DNA from: a virus
Virus record (IMG/VR): IMGVR_UViG_3300011114_000575
Coordinates: 1 to 52,885 of that record
Length of the DNA stretch: 52,885 bases
Direction: 5' to 3' (one strand)
Below the pieces are notes generated by a model. The model saw only the letters and a list, made by a program, of their open reading frames with translations, was not told the origin of the DNA and did no database searches. Positions 36,001 through 44,410 of the stretch are shown here, piece by piece (the first letter of the stretch is position 1; the number at the start of each line of letters is the position of its first letter). Made by a program: the position numbers and the translations under genes.

Positions 36001-37867
36001 TGTAAGGATTGACATCCTCATTGTTCACGCGACCATCTGTGGCGTAACCCCTGATTGCGCCGCCATGCGCTGCACCAAAAATATTCCTAACGGATGCCAG
36101 ATACCCTTTGCCTGTGTCCCAATCGCCGCCAGCGCCAAGAATCCCCTTGCTGGCTGCGGTCTTATCCGTAGCGGCGGAACCCACAAGAGCGGACTGGGCT
36201 GCTCCGGCCAATCCCTTGGCGGCCTCTACCTGCTTGGCAAAATTAATAACTTCTTTGTCACGGGGGTGCTGATCCGGCGGAGGAGAAGCAACAGCCAAAC
36301 GCCCAGACGGCATGCTGCTTTGCGTCGGGATGTTCAGACCCTGCCCCTGACCACCAAGGCCAGCGCCAATTTGCCCCTTGCGGGCATTAGCCAAAATATG
36401 GGCAAAATAGTCTGGCATGCCACCTTCGGCAAAACCTTCGCCAGCGCGCTCCGGCACAACGCCACCACCCATAGACGCGCCACCATAGGCGAAGTGCCCA
36501 CGATGCGCAGCGTCCTCAGTGGCGCGGTCGTAGTCCACAGTCTTATAGCCGCCAGCAACGCCAACAGCCTCAGGGTGCTTGCGCTCAACGTCCTGCGCAA
36601 TCAACCCAATCTGAGTGCCACGCTGCCCCTTGTAGTTGTAGCGGTAGATCGGCTGCCCATCGAAGGTCTCACCAACCTGATGAACATTCTCCTTGAGGCG
36701 CTTGTCAGAGAAGAACGAAGCAGGCTGCGTCGTTGTTGTCGTAGAGCCCGACTGGGAGCCAGTCCCCAGGGCAATGTTGGCAAGGAACTGCGCCACCTGG
36801 AATGGGTAGCCCTGCTGCTGGAGGAACTGATTATAGAGGGCAGTGTTCTGTGCCTGCTGCGTCTGCTGCTCCTGCGTTCCGGCAGCCAACTGCGCCGAGG
36901 CACCCTGCAAGGCGGCGCCCTGTGCGCCAGTGCCGAGGGCAGCAAGGTTCTGAGCCGTCTTCTCGCCCATGCCGTAGACGCCCTGGCCCAGGCCAGCAAT
37001 CTGCTGCCCCGCCGCCAAGCCCTGCCCGAACTGCTGCTGCCCCAGGCCGGCTAGCTGACCGGCCGTGGCGGCGCCCTGACCAAACTGCTGCTGGCCAATG
37101 CCCATCATCTGACCGGCGCCAGCCTGCAAGGCGGCACGATTGGCCTGCTGCGCCCCAAGGCCAACGCCCTGCTGCTGCTGCGCCGTCCCAAGCGCCTGCC
37201 CGTAGCCGGTATTGTAGAGGTTCGCGAGGGTCTGCTGATTGGCGAGGTTCTGCTTATAGGCAAGGTTGGCCGCCGCGACGCCAGACCGATCACCACCAAA
37301 TGCACCAGACTTAATAGCGTCGCTGGTAAGCTGCGACTGCTGCTCCTGGTTCTGCTGGTTCATCGCCTGCATGGTCGCGCCGACCACGTTGTTGAGGTAT
37401 GGCGACATATACTGGTTGATTGCAGCCTGCCCCAGGTAGGTTGGGTTCACGGCCTGCGTGCCTGCTGCGGCTAGGCCAGTGGCGGCCTGATTGTAGGGCT
37501 GTGCGGCGGCTTGAGCGCCCTGTAGCGCCCCATACGACTCCTGGCCAAGCTGCGCACCCAGGCCATAGGCGCCGCCATACACGTCCATCGCGGCGCCGTA
37601 GTAGGGGGTCGCGGCCTGCTGGCCTTGCAGGAGGGATTCGGTAGCGCCCGTGAAGTAGGGTTGGGCCTGCCCGGCGGCCTGATTGACGTTGGCAATCGCA
37701 GCGTTCTGCGTGCTGGTCATCGGCGCCACAAACTGCCCCTGGTAGGGCTGGTAGGGCGTCTGCGCGACATCGGAGGCATACTTATTGACGGCGTTGTATC
37801 TCGCCATAACCTCCGGCGGGATTTGAACGCTGGAGGTCGAAGTCGAGGTCTTGCCGCCGCCGCTCAT
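33050..37867 (-). CDS. Giant internal virion protein with two S74-like modules and a lysozyme-like domain
   Basis: The product has 1605 residues, the largest protein. Residues 1-380 are Gln/Ala/Gly-rich and helical with repeated GIGQQQFGQG-type units (about 230-300). Two S74-like modules follow (384-446 and 684-745: FSDKRLKENxHQxG, IYRYNYKG, TQIGLIAQDVE), each ending in HRGHFAYGG. A 31-residue repeat (DTQRALGIANQ, 826-852 and 900-926) comes next. Residues about 1189-1312 resemble a lysozyme-like domain of phage ejection proteins (NNQGAIKDGQFA, GFAVFKTPEDGR, QIVSRWASEY). The end (1330-1605) is helical. It probably acts on peptidoglycan during DNA ejection. Confidence 0.75.
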   Translation of the reverse strand: MSGGGKTSTSTSSVQIPPEVMARYNAVNKYASDVAQTPYQPYQGQFVAPMTSTQNAAIANVNQAAGQAQPYFTGATESLLQGQQAATPYYGAAMDVYGGAYGLGAQLGQESYGALQGAQAAAQPYNQAATGLAAAGTQAVNPTYLGQAAINQYMSPYLNNVVGATMQAMNQQNQEQQSQLTSDAIKSGAFGGDRSGVAAANLAYKQNLANQQTLANLYNTGYGQALGTAQQQQGVGLGAQQANRAALQAGAGQMMGIGQQQFGQGAATAGQLAGLGQQQFGQGLAAGQQIAGLGQGVYGMGEKTAQNLAALGTGAQGAALQGASAQLAAGTQEQQTQQAQNTALYNQFLQQQGYPFQVAQFLANIALGTGSQSGSTTTTTQPASFFSDKRLKENVHQVGETFDGQPIYRYNYKGQRGTQIGLIAQDVERKHPEAVGVAGGYKTVDYDRATEDAAHRGHFAYGGASMGGGVVPERAGEGFAEGGMPDYFAHILANARKGQIGAGLGGQGQGLNIPTQSSMPSGRLAVASPPPDQHPRDKEVINFAKQVEAAKGLAGAAQSALVGSAATDKTAASKGILGAGGDWDTGKGYLASVRNIFGAAHGGAIRGYATDGRVNNEDVNPYNDPDKETFSLNIPNQKPIINPPKPEQAGSGQSGGLGNDLTKVAGLVGAGKTFFEGAAGLASLFSDKRLKENIHQIGKTFDGQPVYRYNYKGHPETQIGLIAQDVEHKHPEAVGLAGGYKTVDYGRATEGAAHRGHFAYGGLPGVDTDDPQIDNFYGNYNSNLSDPSSVFHNLDRFNVNSGRDAGARSAPPVSAQGANADGLHVDTQRALGIANQGFLNNVMANPGGLYAPQQIRDLQPDERAGADQSPAVRSAASAIIPPQTGLGATPSPSSQGSGTDTQRALGIANQDFLNNVMTNPGGRYAPAAQARQTEGPAPGLASGTEPYAPQQASEQPLAAPASAPAVISRPGGGVAPAQQVEARALPPGASLAQSETPNVVASAPVSQNVQQAGLGAVPTPSPAPEKPDEGSKGSWFSRNQDWLVPLLTGVGTMAASPSRYLGSAFAQGLAGAAGAYGNVQNQMVQREKIATETALMPQAMQIRMAEATNKTMEFIRGNYKPQTDENNNIVGYTSLLDGRTYTPQQMNSIYQNALSMFGADKGAATILGGAPTAPQGPAASPSGAGTPLTVRTNNQGAIKDGQFAKNMPGYAGSENGFAVFKTPEDGRNAQISLLQNYANNGLVTPQQIVSRWASEYKPGHPKYEEDQRSVANYISNVSSQLGIKPTDQIDFKNPQVVGKLADAMASFESGAAAGRRTSGTPQAQPQPPAAPTIKTQFDDDVAAANQKLQTLTARTRTAITPEAKAAIEQEANDVRAELSNALQLQGAAKLEQGKMFRELYSSSADEARAARALQQQAELMINTIQSPGTSPSMGPQAERLKYLAGTLRQFGFPSWISDAFTDPAKVDVIDKMRNMMTAELGKIETPAGRQLLAQWNAAQGTSPGSAMTREGALFLLKNVIQKRAQHEIEKFDVVKNSPRGDYYTALDSVNAFDMSQPLYNTMYSSQSPSERSAIPSRPSWAPAGAQYSPSTGQWWHNGKRIEPPV

Positions 37868-38355
37868 CTAGGATGATCCTTCAACAACTTCGTCGTCGCC
37901 CCGTAGAGGAAGAAAGCTCCCGTGGGCTCTCCGAACTTCCTCTTATAAAGCCTGACCTTGGCTTCTGTCCGATTGTTGCTCAATACACCGATAATCAACG
38001 GAATGCCAAGGCTATCAGATACCTCTTTCGCAAAGTCGCAAAGCTTCCCGGCCCGGCCACCCTTGGCGCTCCTGTATTCCGGGTGAACGAAGATCGCCTT
38101 CTCTTCAATGACATCCTGGTCAGAATACCACATCTTGCCGGTTCGCAGGAGAATGGCGGCTTCAAGCTTTTGCCCAGGCTCGCCAATAACGCCCATGATG
38201 CCATGGTCGTTGTTTAACGCTGGCCAGATATCACCAAGAAGTTTCGTCGGGTTGGGGTCAACGAATCCATTTTCATCAGTAGCCATCATGGCTAATTCCA
38301 TAACCGCGTCAACGTCGGCAGGAGTTCCAATACGAATCTTGATGTCTTCAGACAT
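37864..38355 (-). CDS. GNAT-family acetyltransferase
   Basis: The product has 163 residues, the usual length of GNAT enzymes. The acetyl-CoA motif A is AIFVHPEYRSAKGGRAGKLC (87-106), with the R/K-x-x-G-x-G/A loop in AKGGRAG. The C-terminal YKRKFGEPTGAFFLYG is motif B-like. Phages carry such enzymes in the virion gene cluster. The substrate (a virion protein, a host factor or a small molecule) is unknown. The stop overlaps the start of the 1605-residue gene (ATGA), so the two are coupled. ATG at 38355. Confidence 0.75.
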   Translation of the reverse strand: MSEDIKIRIGTPADVDAVMELAMMATDENGFVDPNPTKLLGDIWPALNNDHGIMGVIGEPGQKLEAAILLRTGKMWYSDQDVIEEKAIFVHPEYRSAKGGRAGKLCDFAKEVSDSLGIPLIIGVLSNNRTEAKVRLYKRKFGEPTGAFFLYGATTKLLKDHPR

Positions 38356-38362
38356 AAATGCA

Positions 38363-38992
38363 CTAATCCTTCTTTGGGCCAGGAAGATTCTTGAGGGTTT
38401 TTACGGTTTTTGCCCTCATTTGCTTGACAAACTCATCAAGGATTTTGTGGCCATCGTCAAGCGAGCCACCGCCAAGATGCTCAACAGACTTGGGGTCGAT
38501 CACATACTCGCCACCGGCAGCGACAATCGGAACGGTGCCTGTAGAGCCGCCTGCGGCCTTGTGGGGCATAGGCGCGCCGTAGGGTAGGCCACGACCACCA
38601 TAGGGCTTGCCGGCGCCCATGAAGGGCGTAGAGAAGATGTTCTGGGCCACCTTGAACCCCGCCATCGTGTTCCCCTCGCCCATGGCACTGATGATGTCGG
38701 CGGGGATGACGTAGGAGCCGGAGGCAACGTGCATCGGCAGGTGGTCCGTGCGACCGGCCACAGGGCTGTGGATAGGGCCGGCGTGAACCTTGGTTGTCGT
38801 GCCGCCTTCAAAGGCAGGAGGCGCGTCTGGCATCGGAGGTTCCGGCGGGGAGAAGGGGCCGCCACCGGCCTTAGTCTTCCTGGCCGTATTCAGCGCCGCC
38901 GCAATCGCCTGATCCTGCGGGTGGCCAGCGTGGACCATCTCCCGGATATTGGTGCTGATCGTCTTTTGGCTTTTGCCGTGGATCAAAGGCAT
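38363..38992 (-). CDS. Tail/virion protein of unknown family
   Basis: The product has 209 residues. [19 protein letters not shown] ending in [17 protein letters not shown] (2-38) is a pattern found at the start of several small phage virion proteins. The middle (about 85-120, [20 protein letters not shown]) and a Gly-rich stretch ([29 protein letters not shown]) are typical of a set of Gly-Gly-containing structural proteins here. The end is a helix ([18 protein letters not shown]). ATG at 38992 follows GAGGT. The function is unknown. Confidence 0.7.
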   Translation of the reverse strand: MPLIHGKSQKTISTNIREMVHAGHPQDQAIAAALNTARKTKAGGGPFSPPEPPMPDAPPAFEGGTTTKVHAGPIHSPVAGRTDHLPMHVASGSYVIPADIISAMGEGNTMAGFKVAQNIFSTPFMGAGKPYGGRGLPYGAPMPHKAAGGSTGTVPIVAAGGEYVIDPKSVEHLGGGSLDDGHKILDEFVKQMRAKTVKTLKNLPGPKKD

Positions 38993-39000
38993 CACTTACC

Positions 39001-40299
39001 TCAGATGGTCAAGTCGTAAACTTGGAGAGTCGCAATGCCAGAACCAGCGGGCGAGTTGTTTAACCCACGAGCCGCCACAGTCATAGTATCACTTGTGCCA
39101 AAGCCGTTTCCAGACAAAGAAGCCGTCAGGCCAAGCTGAAGGTCGAAATTATAGCCTGTTTGCGCGGCAACGCCTTGACTGGACTGGTTGCTTGCTGCCG
39201 TAAAGTCAGACTGCATAATGCTATCAACAGTTGGCGCAACAGCTACCGTAGCCGCCGTATCGACATCGACATGCCCATTGGCAATTGCACTAGCGGCCCA
39301 CGTAGCCCCCGTCAGCGTTGCATTTTTGATAAGCACAATTTCATAGCTGCCAGATGCGGTAGGCAAGAAGTTGACGATAGAGGGGATGATAATAGCGCCA
39401 TAATAAGAGGAGTTTATGCGAACGGAAACAATTGGCGTAAAGGTCAGGCCAGTATTGTTGGCAATCGTGATACCATTACCGCTAGGGCGAGCAATATATG
39501 GCTGAGATATCTGCTCGTATCCACCCTCAGAAATGACAGTTGCACAAATTTGCTGCAAGGTAGCAGCAGAAGTTGTTGTTCCCGTCGTAAAAATCTCATA
39601 CCTTATAGGCAGAATGGCAGTCTGCATGTAGACTTTTGTCTGGTTGTTGGAGTTTGAAAAAATATGGGCGGTGTAAAACACGCCATTCTCAACAAACCCA
39701 ACCTGCACGTTGCCGACGCCCAGCCACTCAAAAGACATGAACATGATTTGAGTCTTGGTCAAATCAAGATTTATGCCGCTAGGCCCGCTGCCGTTAAACT
39801 TATCAACGTTCCAATTGGCTTGAGTCACAAAGCGAGAGTTATCGACTGAACCGCTAGTGTAGGTGCGAACAACAAAAGAAATCTGCGAACCCGCCTGCTC
39901 CAGGTAGACGCCATTGTAGGCGCTGTAGTAGCCGGCGCGCTGCGTCAGATTGGTCTGTGCAGCGGCAAAGGAGAAGGTCTGAAGCGTCAGCAGGCTTTTG
40001 CCGGGCTGATAAGGGAAGACGCGGTAGGTCTGGCTTAAAACCTGAGACCCAGAGGTTGTCGTGACAGCCAAAGCAATGGCGCTCTGATTCGTGACATAGG
40101 TTGCCGTGCCGCCTGTCGCCGTGGCAAAGCTAAACGCCGCATCAGCCGCAAACCGGCTCTGGGAATCAAACACAGTGAACGGCTGAGAGACACGAAGCCG
40201 CCCAAAGGCATCAACCGTGTTGCCGAGAAACTGAGAAATCTGCCCGGTAACAGGAGCCGAAGCACTATACCCAAGTGCCGGGAACTGCGTGATGGTCAA
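39001..40299 (-). CDS. Virion structural protein with FGRLRVS motif
   Basis: The product has 432 residues, beta-rich. DAFGRLRVSQPFTVFDSQ (about 30-47) is a motif met in structural proteins of many tailed phages. A long region of alternating strands follows, and the C-terminus has LQVYDLTI. A TTG at 40299 is taken as the start. It has GGGGGA ten bases upstream and overlaps the stop of the preceding gene. A longer frame to 40395 overlaps that gene by 100 bases and is less likely. It may be a tail tube or tail-hub protein. Uncertain. Confidence 0.7.
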   Translation of the reverse strand: MTITQFPALGYSASAPVTGQISQFLGNTVDAFGRLRVSQPFTVFDSQSRFAADAAFSFATATGGTATYVTNQSAIALAVTTTSGSQVLSQTYRVFPYQPGKSLLTLQTFSFAAAQTNLTQRAGYYSAYNGVYLEQAGSQISFVVRTYTSGSVDNSRFVTQANWNVDKFNGSGPSGINLDLTKTQIMFMSFEWLGVGNVQVGFVENGVFYTAHIFSNSNNQTKVYMQTAILPIRYEIFTTGTTTSAATLQQICATVISEGGYEQISQPYIARPSGNGITIANNTGLTFTPIVSVRINSSYYGAIIIPSIVNFLPTASGSYEIVLIKNATLTGATWAASAIANGHVDVDTAATVAVAPTVDSIMQSDFTAASNQSSQGVAAQTGYNFDLQLGLTASLSGNGFGTSDTMTVAARGLNNSPAGSGIATLQVYDLTI

Positions 40300-40712
40300 G
40301 TAGAATTTCCCCCAGATATCGTCACAGTGATGCCAGAAGCCAAAGCATAACCCTGAATCGTCGCCCCGGCCCCAATAATCTGGGTGCTTTCCCACAAAAC
40401 GGTAGTGTTGCCAGGAATGGGCGTGTTGTAAAATATCGCATTACCCGCGCCAGCTACGCCGCCAAGCGGGACAAAAAACAAATACACATTGATTGTAAGG
40501 GATGTGGTGTTGCAGATATTGATAGAGTTTACGTGCGACTTTGCGCCTGAAGATGCCGCGTATAGAGTAGCAACAGACGTTCCAAGCGTCGTCTGACAAA
40601 GCTGCGTAGTGGAGATGTTATTGTAGACACCAAGAAGATACGACGCAAGATTGTTGATGGCAATCACGCCATTCTTTTGCGTCGTAAGAATGTCTGAGAG
40701 AGATGCGCTCAT
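40296..40712 (-). CDS. Small tail-associated protein, unknown
   Basis: The product has 138 residues, Ser/Thr/Ile-rich and beta-strand rich (SHVNSINICNTTSLTINVYLF, TIQGYALASGITVTISG). A helical first 30 residues precede it. The ATG overlaps the stop of the nozzle gene (TAATG). A small tail-tip or needle-like component is possible. There is no recognised family. Confidence 0.65.
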   Translation of the reverse strand: MSASLSDILTTQKNGVIAINNLASYLLGVYNNISTTQLCQTTLGTSVATLYAASSGAKSHVNSINICNTTSLTINVYLFFVPLGGVAGAGNAIFYNTPIPGNTTVLWESTQIIGAGATIQGYALASGITVTISGGNST

Positions 40713-42769
40713 TAGAATTTGCCATCCTGCTGGAGCCTGTATCTAATGTTGCCAAGCCTCCAGAAGCTATCAATGTCGCTGCTGGCAATGCCGATCGAGA
40801 CAAGGCGCCCACGGAACCTAGTGTTAAAATAATCTGTTGCCTGAGTTACGGTGTATGGACCATATGCTTCTGGCGTGGCGCCTGGGTAGTCAGTGACATA
40901 GAATGTGATTTGCACGTTGGCGCTAGGGGTTTGATTGTAATAGCCCCACTTCATATCAGGCCAAACAAGATCAACGAAAGACTTTACGTCGCCATCCTGC
41001 ATGGCAAAATAGCCAGTCTGGAAGCTGGACGACATAGGCTGCTCATCAGCATTCGGGGAAATCTCGTGCTGATAGATAATGTTGGTCGAACTAGAACCAA
41101 TGGGAGGGCCAAAAACAGACTGATTAATCCAAGCAGTCCTGTCTAGGGTGCCAAAATCCCAGCCCCGCGTGTTGATATTATACTTTACATAGTTGGTGTT
41201 TTCGCCACCATTGACGGTTGGATAATACCAAGTAACTTCACCAAACTGCGAGTTCGTGGCAATCCTAATTTTCTTGATAGTGTCGCTGTTCAGGTTGGTG
41301 ATTGTCTGAAAGACAACGTCCCAAATGGGGCAGTAGATAGGCATAACGCCTTCGCCAGACAGCATGAAAAACTGAGTCTGGCTCATCCAATAGACAATGC
41401 CGTTCATTGAGGCTGCGGCCTTCGGGGCAATCAGGCCGCATCCCGTCCCAATCTCATTAAAGCTGTAGATGAACGGCTGGCCGACATACTGCATCGCCCA
41501 CACGGCAAGGTCAGTCCAAAGCAGGCCCTGCTGGGGGCCTTGGATGCCGCCGACAATCAGGGAGCCGCGAGGGATGCGGTAGGAGCCAGCCTGATTGGTG
41601 GACTGAGCGATCCACACAGACAGGTTGCCTACGTCACACCAGCGCACCAGCATCGGGTCTTGGATGCCGTTGAAGGTGGAACCCCACGCGATGATCTGCT
41701 GCTCCGGCATGGCCACGAAGGCGCCAGAGTTGGCCGCAGGGCCTTGAGGAATGACCGTGGCGATAGGCGACGACACGGTGGGGCTCCAGATATAGATCGG
41801 GCCACCGTAGGGGCAGGAGACGAGGATGCTGCCCCAATTGTCGAGCGTCCAGTCCGTCGCAGTGATGGGTGTGCCAACGGCGGCAACTGGAGGGACACCC
41901 GTCCCCCAGCCACCATCACCCCAGCCGCCAGCGCCCCAGCCAACGCCAGCCGCCGGAGTCCCAATGCCAACATAATACAGATACGACGCATTGCCACCAT
42001 TGAGGTAGCCTGTCGTCGTAGACGTGGCAGAGGCGGATGTTTGAATAGTAAATATGCTGCTCGATGTTACGCCAGTTACCGTGTAATTACCAGAAAAAGT
42101 GATGCCACCAACGGTCGTGGACATAAGAACAGGAAATGTGGAGCCAATCGAATAGCCGTGATTAGGCAGCGTCACAGATACGGTTGACGATCCGCTAACC
42201 ACAGAAAATTGAGGAAGCACAGCAGTCGAAGATGTTGTCGTGGCAAGCTTTGGATTGCCAAGAGCATCGGTAGCAATGATGGTGTAATTATTTGCATCAA
42301 ATGCGTAGCACTGATAAAGGCCAAAAAGAACAAGATTGCTGACGCTTATCTGCGTTTTGATAAAAACAGTGTTATAGCTAGTCACATTTGAAGATGGATC
42401 GTTGATGTTTACAACGCTGCTGCCAGCCGTAGTAGACGCCGGATAGGTTGCAATAGCCGGGCTAGTGGAGAATGTCCTAGGTGTGATATTGGTAAGAGCG
42501 TTATTGAGAATTGTATTTAAGGATGATACGCATCCAACGCCAAGATATTTGTTGCTGTTTACATCAGCCCAAGCCAAAAGCGCGCGGACAACACTGTCCA
42601 TGGCCGTGGGGTAGAACTTCCCCCAGCCGCCCAGCTTCTGCGGCAGCGCGACGCCTTTGTCATCAATCATGAAGCGGATAAGCTGAGACTGCGAGATGCC
42701 AGCCTCGTTCAGCGCCGGGGTGCGGTTCTGATTGACGGTCGGGAGAAGCTTCAGGGATGCGTGCGGCAT
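40712..42769 (-). CDS. Tail nozzle protein, P22 gp10-like
   Basis: The product has 685 residues. It has the traits of the phage stabilisation protein gp10 family, which builds the nozzle below the portal: an N-terminal start (LKLLPTVNQNRTPALNEAGI), repeated WG-rich segments (VGWGAGGWGDGGWGTG, about 277-292) and a long beta-propeller-like region (MSQTQFFMLSG, VTWYYP, WDFGTLDRTAW) ending with a helical WRLGNIRYRL. It would plug the tail and hold the packaged DNA. It lies directly after the adaptor. Start ATG at 42769 follows GGAGGT. Confidence 0.75.
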   Translation of the reverse strand: MPHASLKLLPTVNQNRTPALNEAGISQSQLIRFMIDDKGVALPQKLGGWGKFYPTAMDSVVRALLAWADVNSNKYLGVGCVSSLNTILNNALTNITPRTFSTSPAIATYPASTTAGSSVVNINDPSSNVTSYNTVFIKTQISVSNLVLFGLYQCYAFDANNYTIIATDALGNPKLATTTSSTAVLPQFSVVSGSSTVSVTLPNHGYSIGSTFPVLMSTTVGGITFSGNYTVTGVTSSSIFTIQTSASATSTTTGYLNGGNASYLYYVGIGTPAAGVGWGAGGWGDGGWGTGVPPVAAVGTPITATDWTLDNWGSILVSCPYGGPIYIWSPTVSSPIATVIPQGPAANSGAFVAMPEQQIIAWGSTFNGIQDPMLVRWCDVGNLSVWIAQSTNQAGSYRIPRGSLIVGGIQGPQQGLLWTDLAVWAMQYVGQPFIYSFNEIGTGCGLIAPKAAASMNGIVYWMSQTQFFMLSGEGVMPIYCPIWDVVFQTITNLNSDTIKKIRIATNSQFGEVTWYYPTVNGGENTNYVKYNINTRGWDFGTLDRTAWINQSVFGPPIGSSSTNIIYQHEISPNADEQPMSSSFQTGYFAMQDGDVKSFVDLVWPDMKWGYYNQTPSANVQITFYVTDYPGATPEAYGPYTVTQATDYFNTRFRGRLVSIGIASSDIDSFWRLGNIRYRLQQDGKF

Positions 42770-42772
42770 ACC

Positions 42773-43513
42773 TTACCTCCCTGGCGTGGCCACGACGGCG
42801 GGGCTCATGGAAGACCAGCCGCCAGCTTCGAACTTCTTGCGGAACTCCTCCACCGTGGCGCCCTTGACGAGAGCCTGATACTGGCTTTCGTAAGACACGG
42901 CCATGGCAGGGTCGTCGCTTTGGCGACCAAAGTTCCGCTGATATGCGGAGATATAGATCATGCTGGCCATGATAAACAAACTTGGCAGATTTTGACTAAT
43001 AAATGTCGTGGGAACAGTAGCCGAAAGTGAGGGCGGGCGATACGTCCCAATAATTTCCAAGGTATACGGGCCATCAGGGAATGGCGCGATCAAAAAAGTA
43101 TTGAGTGTCTGGGTTGTCGGTGTTGTGCCGGTGCTGCTTTGGCTTTGAGGCGCAAAGTAGCTGGGTGTGGCCGTGTAGGTGGCACTTGGATAGTTGATGT
43201 TGATGAACTCTTTTGTCGTCGGCAGCATAGGAACCCGCGTCCCGGAATCAGGCGACACGGTCCCATAGGGAGTGATGGCGTTGATCTCCTGGACAGTCAC
43301 AAACTGAGGGAACGTCACCGACCGAGTGCCAGTCGGAATCGTCTGCGTGGCCGTTGTCACCGTCGCCAGGAGGTCTAAGTCCCTGTAAATCCTCAGTTCG
43401 GCGTAATCAATCATTGCCGGCAGGATGGTTAGGAAGTTAGGATCAGTCGGGGAGACGACAGCCATCTCGGCGATCTGGGTCTGGTAGCTTGAATAGGTTA
43501 GGCCGGTCGTCAT
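42773..43513 (-). CDS. Head-tail adaptor, SU10/phiEco32-like
   Basis: The product has 246 residues. An N-terminal YSSYQTQIAEM helix, then YAELRIYRDLDLLATV (about 37-52), a variable beta domain and a helical C-terminus (LFIMASMIYISAYQRNFGR, AMAVSYESQYQALVKGATVEEFRKKF) fit the adaptor proteins that join the portal to the tail in SU10- and phiEco32-type podoviruses. It is encoded directly before the nozzle gene, as expected. A second adaptor-like gene (gp4-like, 47375-48067) lies elsewhere. I cannot say which of them contacts the portal. ATG at 43513. Confidence 0.7.
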   Translation of the reverse strand: MTTGLTYSSYQTQIAEMAVVSPTDPNFLTILPAMIDYAELRIYRDLDLLATVTTATQTIPTGTRSVTFPQFVTVQEINAITPYGTVSPDSGTRVPMLPTTKEFININYPSATYTATPSYFAPQSQSSTGTTPTTQTLNTFLIAPFPDGPYTLEIIGTYRPPSLSATVPTTFISQNLPSLFIMASMIYISAYQRNFGRQSDDPAMAVSYESQYQALVKGATVEEFRKKFEAGGWSSMSPAVVATPGR

Positions 43514-43619
43514 CTTTTAGGCCCCAATCACGCCAACACTGCCGATATAGCGGCGCTCTAAACAAAAGTAAACCTTAGAGTTGCCCTCTTAGTTTCCCGC
43601 GCAAGATTAGCGTATAATT

Positions 43620-43985
43620 TTACTCTACAACCTCAAGAGTCCTATCATTGCTTACCGCAACGGTAGCGCGAACTGACCTATTTTGAATGATACAGCCATT
43701 GCTGGCCGTGCGATTCATAGACGTGTTGTCGCCATGGATTAGGAAACCATCACGCCCAAAAGTATCAGTCCCCTTCATGGGCGTAAGACGCATTGTCATA
43801 GGGCCTGCCTTGGGATGCGTGAACGCAACACCAATGCTATAAAGCCCACGAGGAATAGGTCCAACATCACGAATAGCTTGAGCCTCAGGGTTATTCACCC
43901 CATTGCCACAACCAGCATACCCAGAGCCCACGACCTTGTCGTTATAAGACAGATTGCCTGTCTTTTGCGAATATTTCCACGTCAC
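43620..43985 (-). CDS. Tlde1-like (DUF2778) lysis enzyme
   Basis: The product has 121 residues. The pattern is that of DUF2778/Tlde1, an L,D-transpeptidase-like fold: WKYSQKTGNL at the start, GPIPRGLYSI (42-51), FLIHGDN (81-87) and ASNGCIIQ (94-101). His 84 and Cys 98 are the likely catalytic pair. Bacterial Tlde1 effectors cleave peptidoglycan tetrapeptides. A phage copy directly after the holin would serve as the endolysin. No signal peptide is seen, so it needs the holin to cross the membrane. GTG at 43985 overlaps the holin stop. Confidence 0.75.
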   Translation of the reverse strand: MTWKYSQKTGNLSYNDKVVGSGYAGCGNGVNNPEAQAIRDVGPIPRGLYSIGVAFTHPKAGPMTMRLTPMKGTDTFGRDGFLIHGDNTSMNRTASNGCIIQNRSVRATVAVSNDRTLEVVE

Positions 43986-44410
43986 TTGGACACCCCCTTG
44001 ACCTTCTCGATGGTGCGAGACGCGCTATACCCAAGGAAACAGAATCCAAACATCTGCCACATGGTCTCAGGAATGGCCGCAAGCCACTTTTGAAGACCAA
44101 TGGCAATCAGGTCGGCATGCTTGGGGGTGATGCCATACAAAATTCCCATGGGGATGCTGCCCAACATGAGAATATACATGACATACATGAAGCTAGGACG
44201 TGCGCGAGAGGTCCACTTATCAGAAGAATTGGCCTCCGCAAGCATGACGCTCATCTGCTGCTGAAGATTTGCCAGCGCAGCGTCAGCGTTTGCCTTGATA
44301 ATCATAGCCTGTGCTGCGGCCGTCTCCGTTGGATTCGGCCAAATCTTGTTGATGGCGTCATCAATTAGCTTTGAGGCATTAGAGATAGCGTCATCAATGC
44401 CGAATGCCAT
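43982..44410 (-). CDS. Three-helix holin, GTA-type
   Basis: The product has 142 residues. The N-terminus has an amphipathic helix (ISNASKLIDDAINKIWPNPTETAAAQ) and an Ala/Glu-rich stretch, followed by hydrophobic segments (SFMYVMYILMLGSIPMGILYGI about 74-95, and IPETMWQMFGFCFLGYSAS about 113-131) with a short charged link. This is the architecture of the holin family used for release of gene transfer agents and several alphaproteobacterial phages. It would make the membrane lesion that releases the lysis enzyme. ATG at 44410 overlaps the preceding stop (TAATG). Confidence 0.75.
   Translation of the reverse strand: MAFGIDDAISNASKLIDDAINKIWPNPTETAAAQAMIIKANADAALANLQQQMSVMLAEANSSDKWTSRARPSFMYVMYILMLGSIPMGILYGITPKHADLIAIGLQKWLAAIPETMWQMFGFCFLGYSASRTIEKVKGVSK

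Noticed and set aside
36065-37054. A 329-codon plus-strand frame inside the giant virion protein gene
   Set aside because: Antisense shadow of the Gln/Ala-rich repeats. No start signal, and it lies within a continuous operon on the other strand.
33050-37867. A frameshift or two fused genes, suggested by the doubled S74-like modules
   Set aside because: The reading frame is open through all 1605 codons with consistent composition, and no internal ribosome binding site plus start codon stands between the modules. Duplication inside one gene is the simpler reading.
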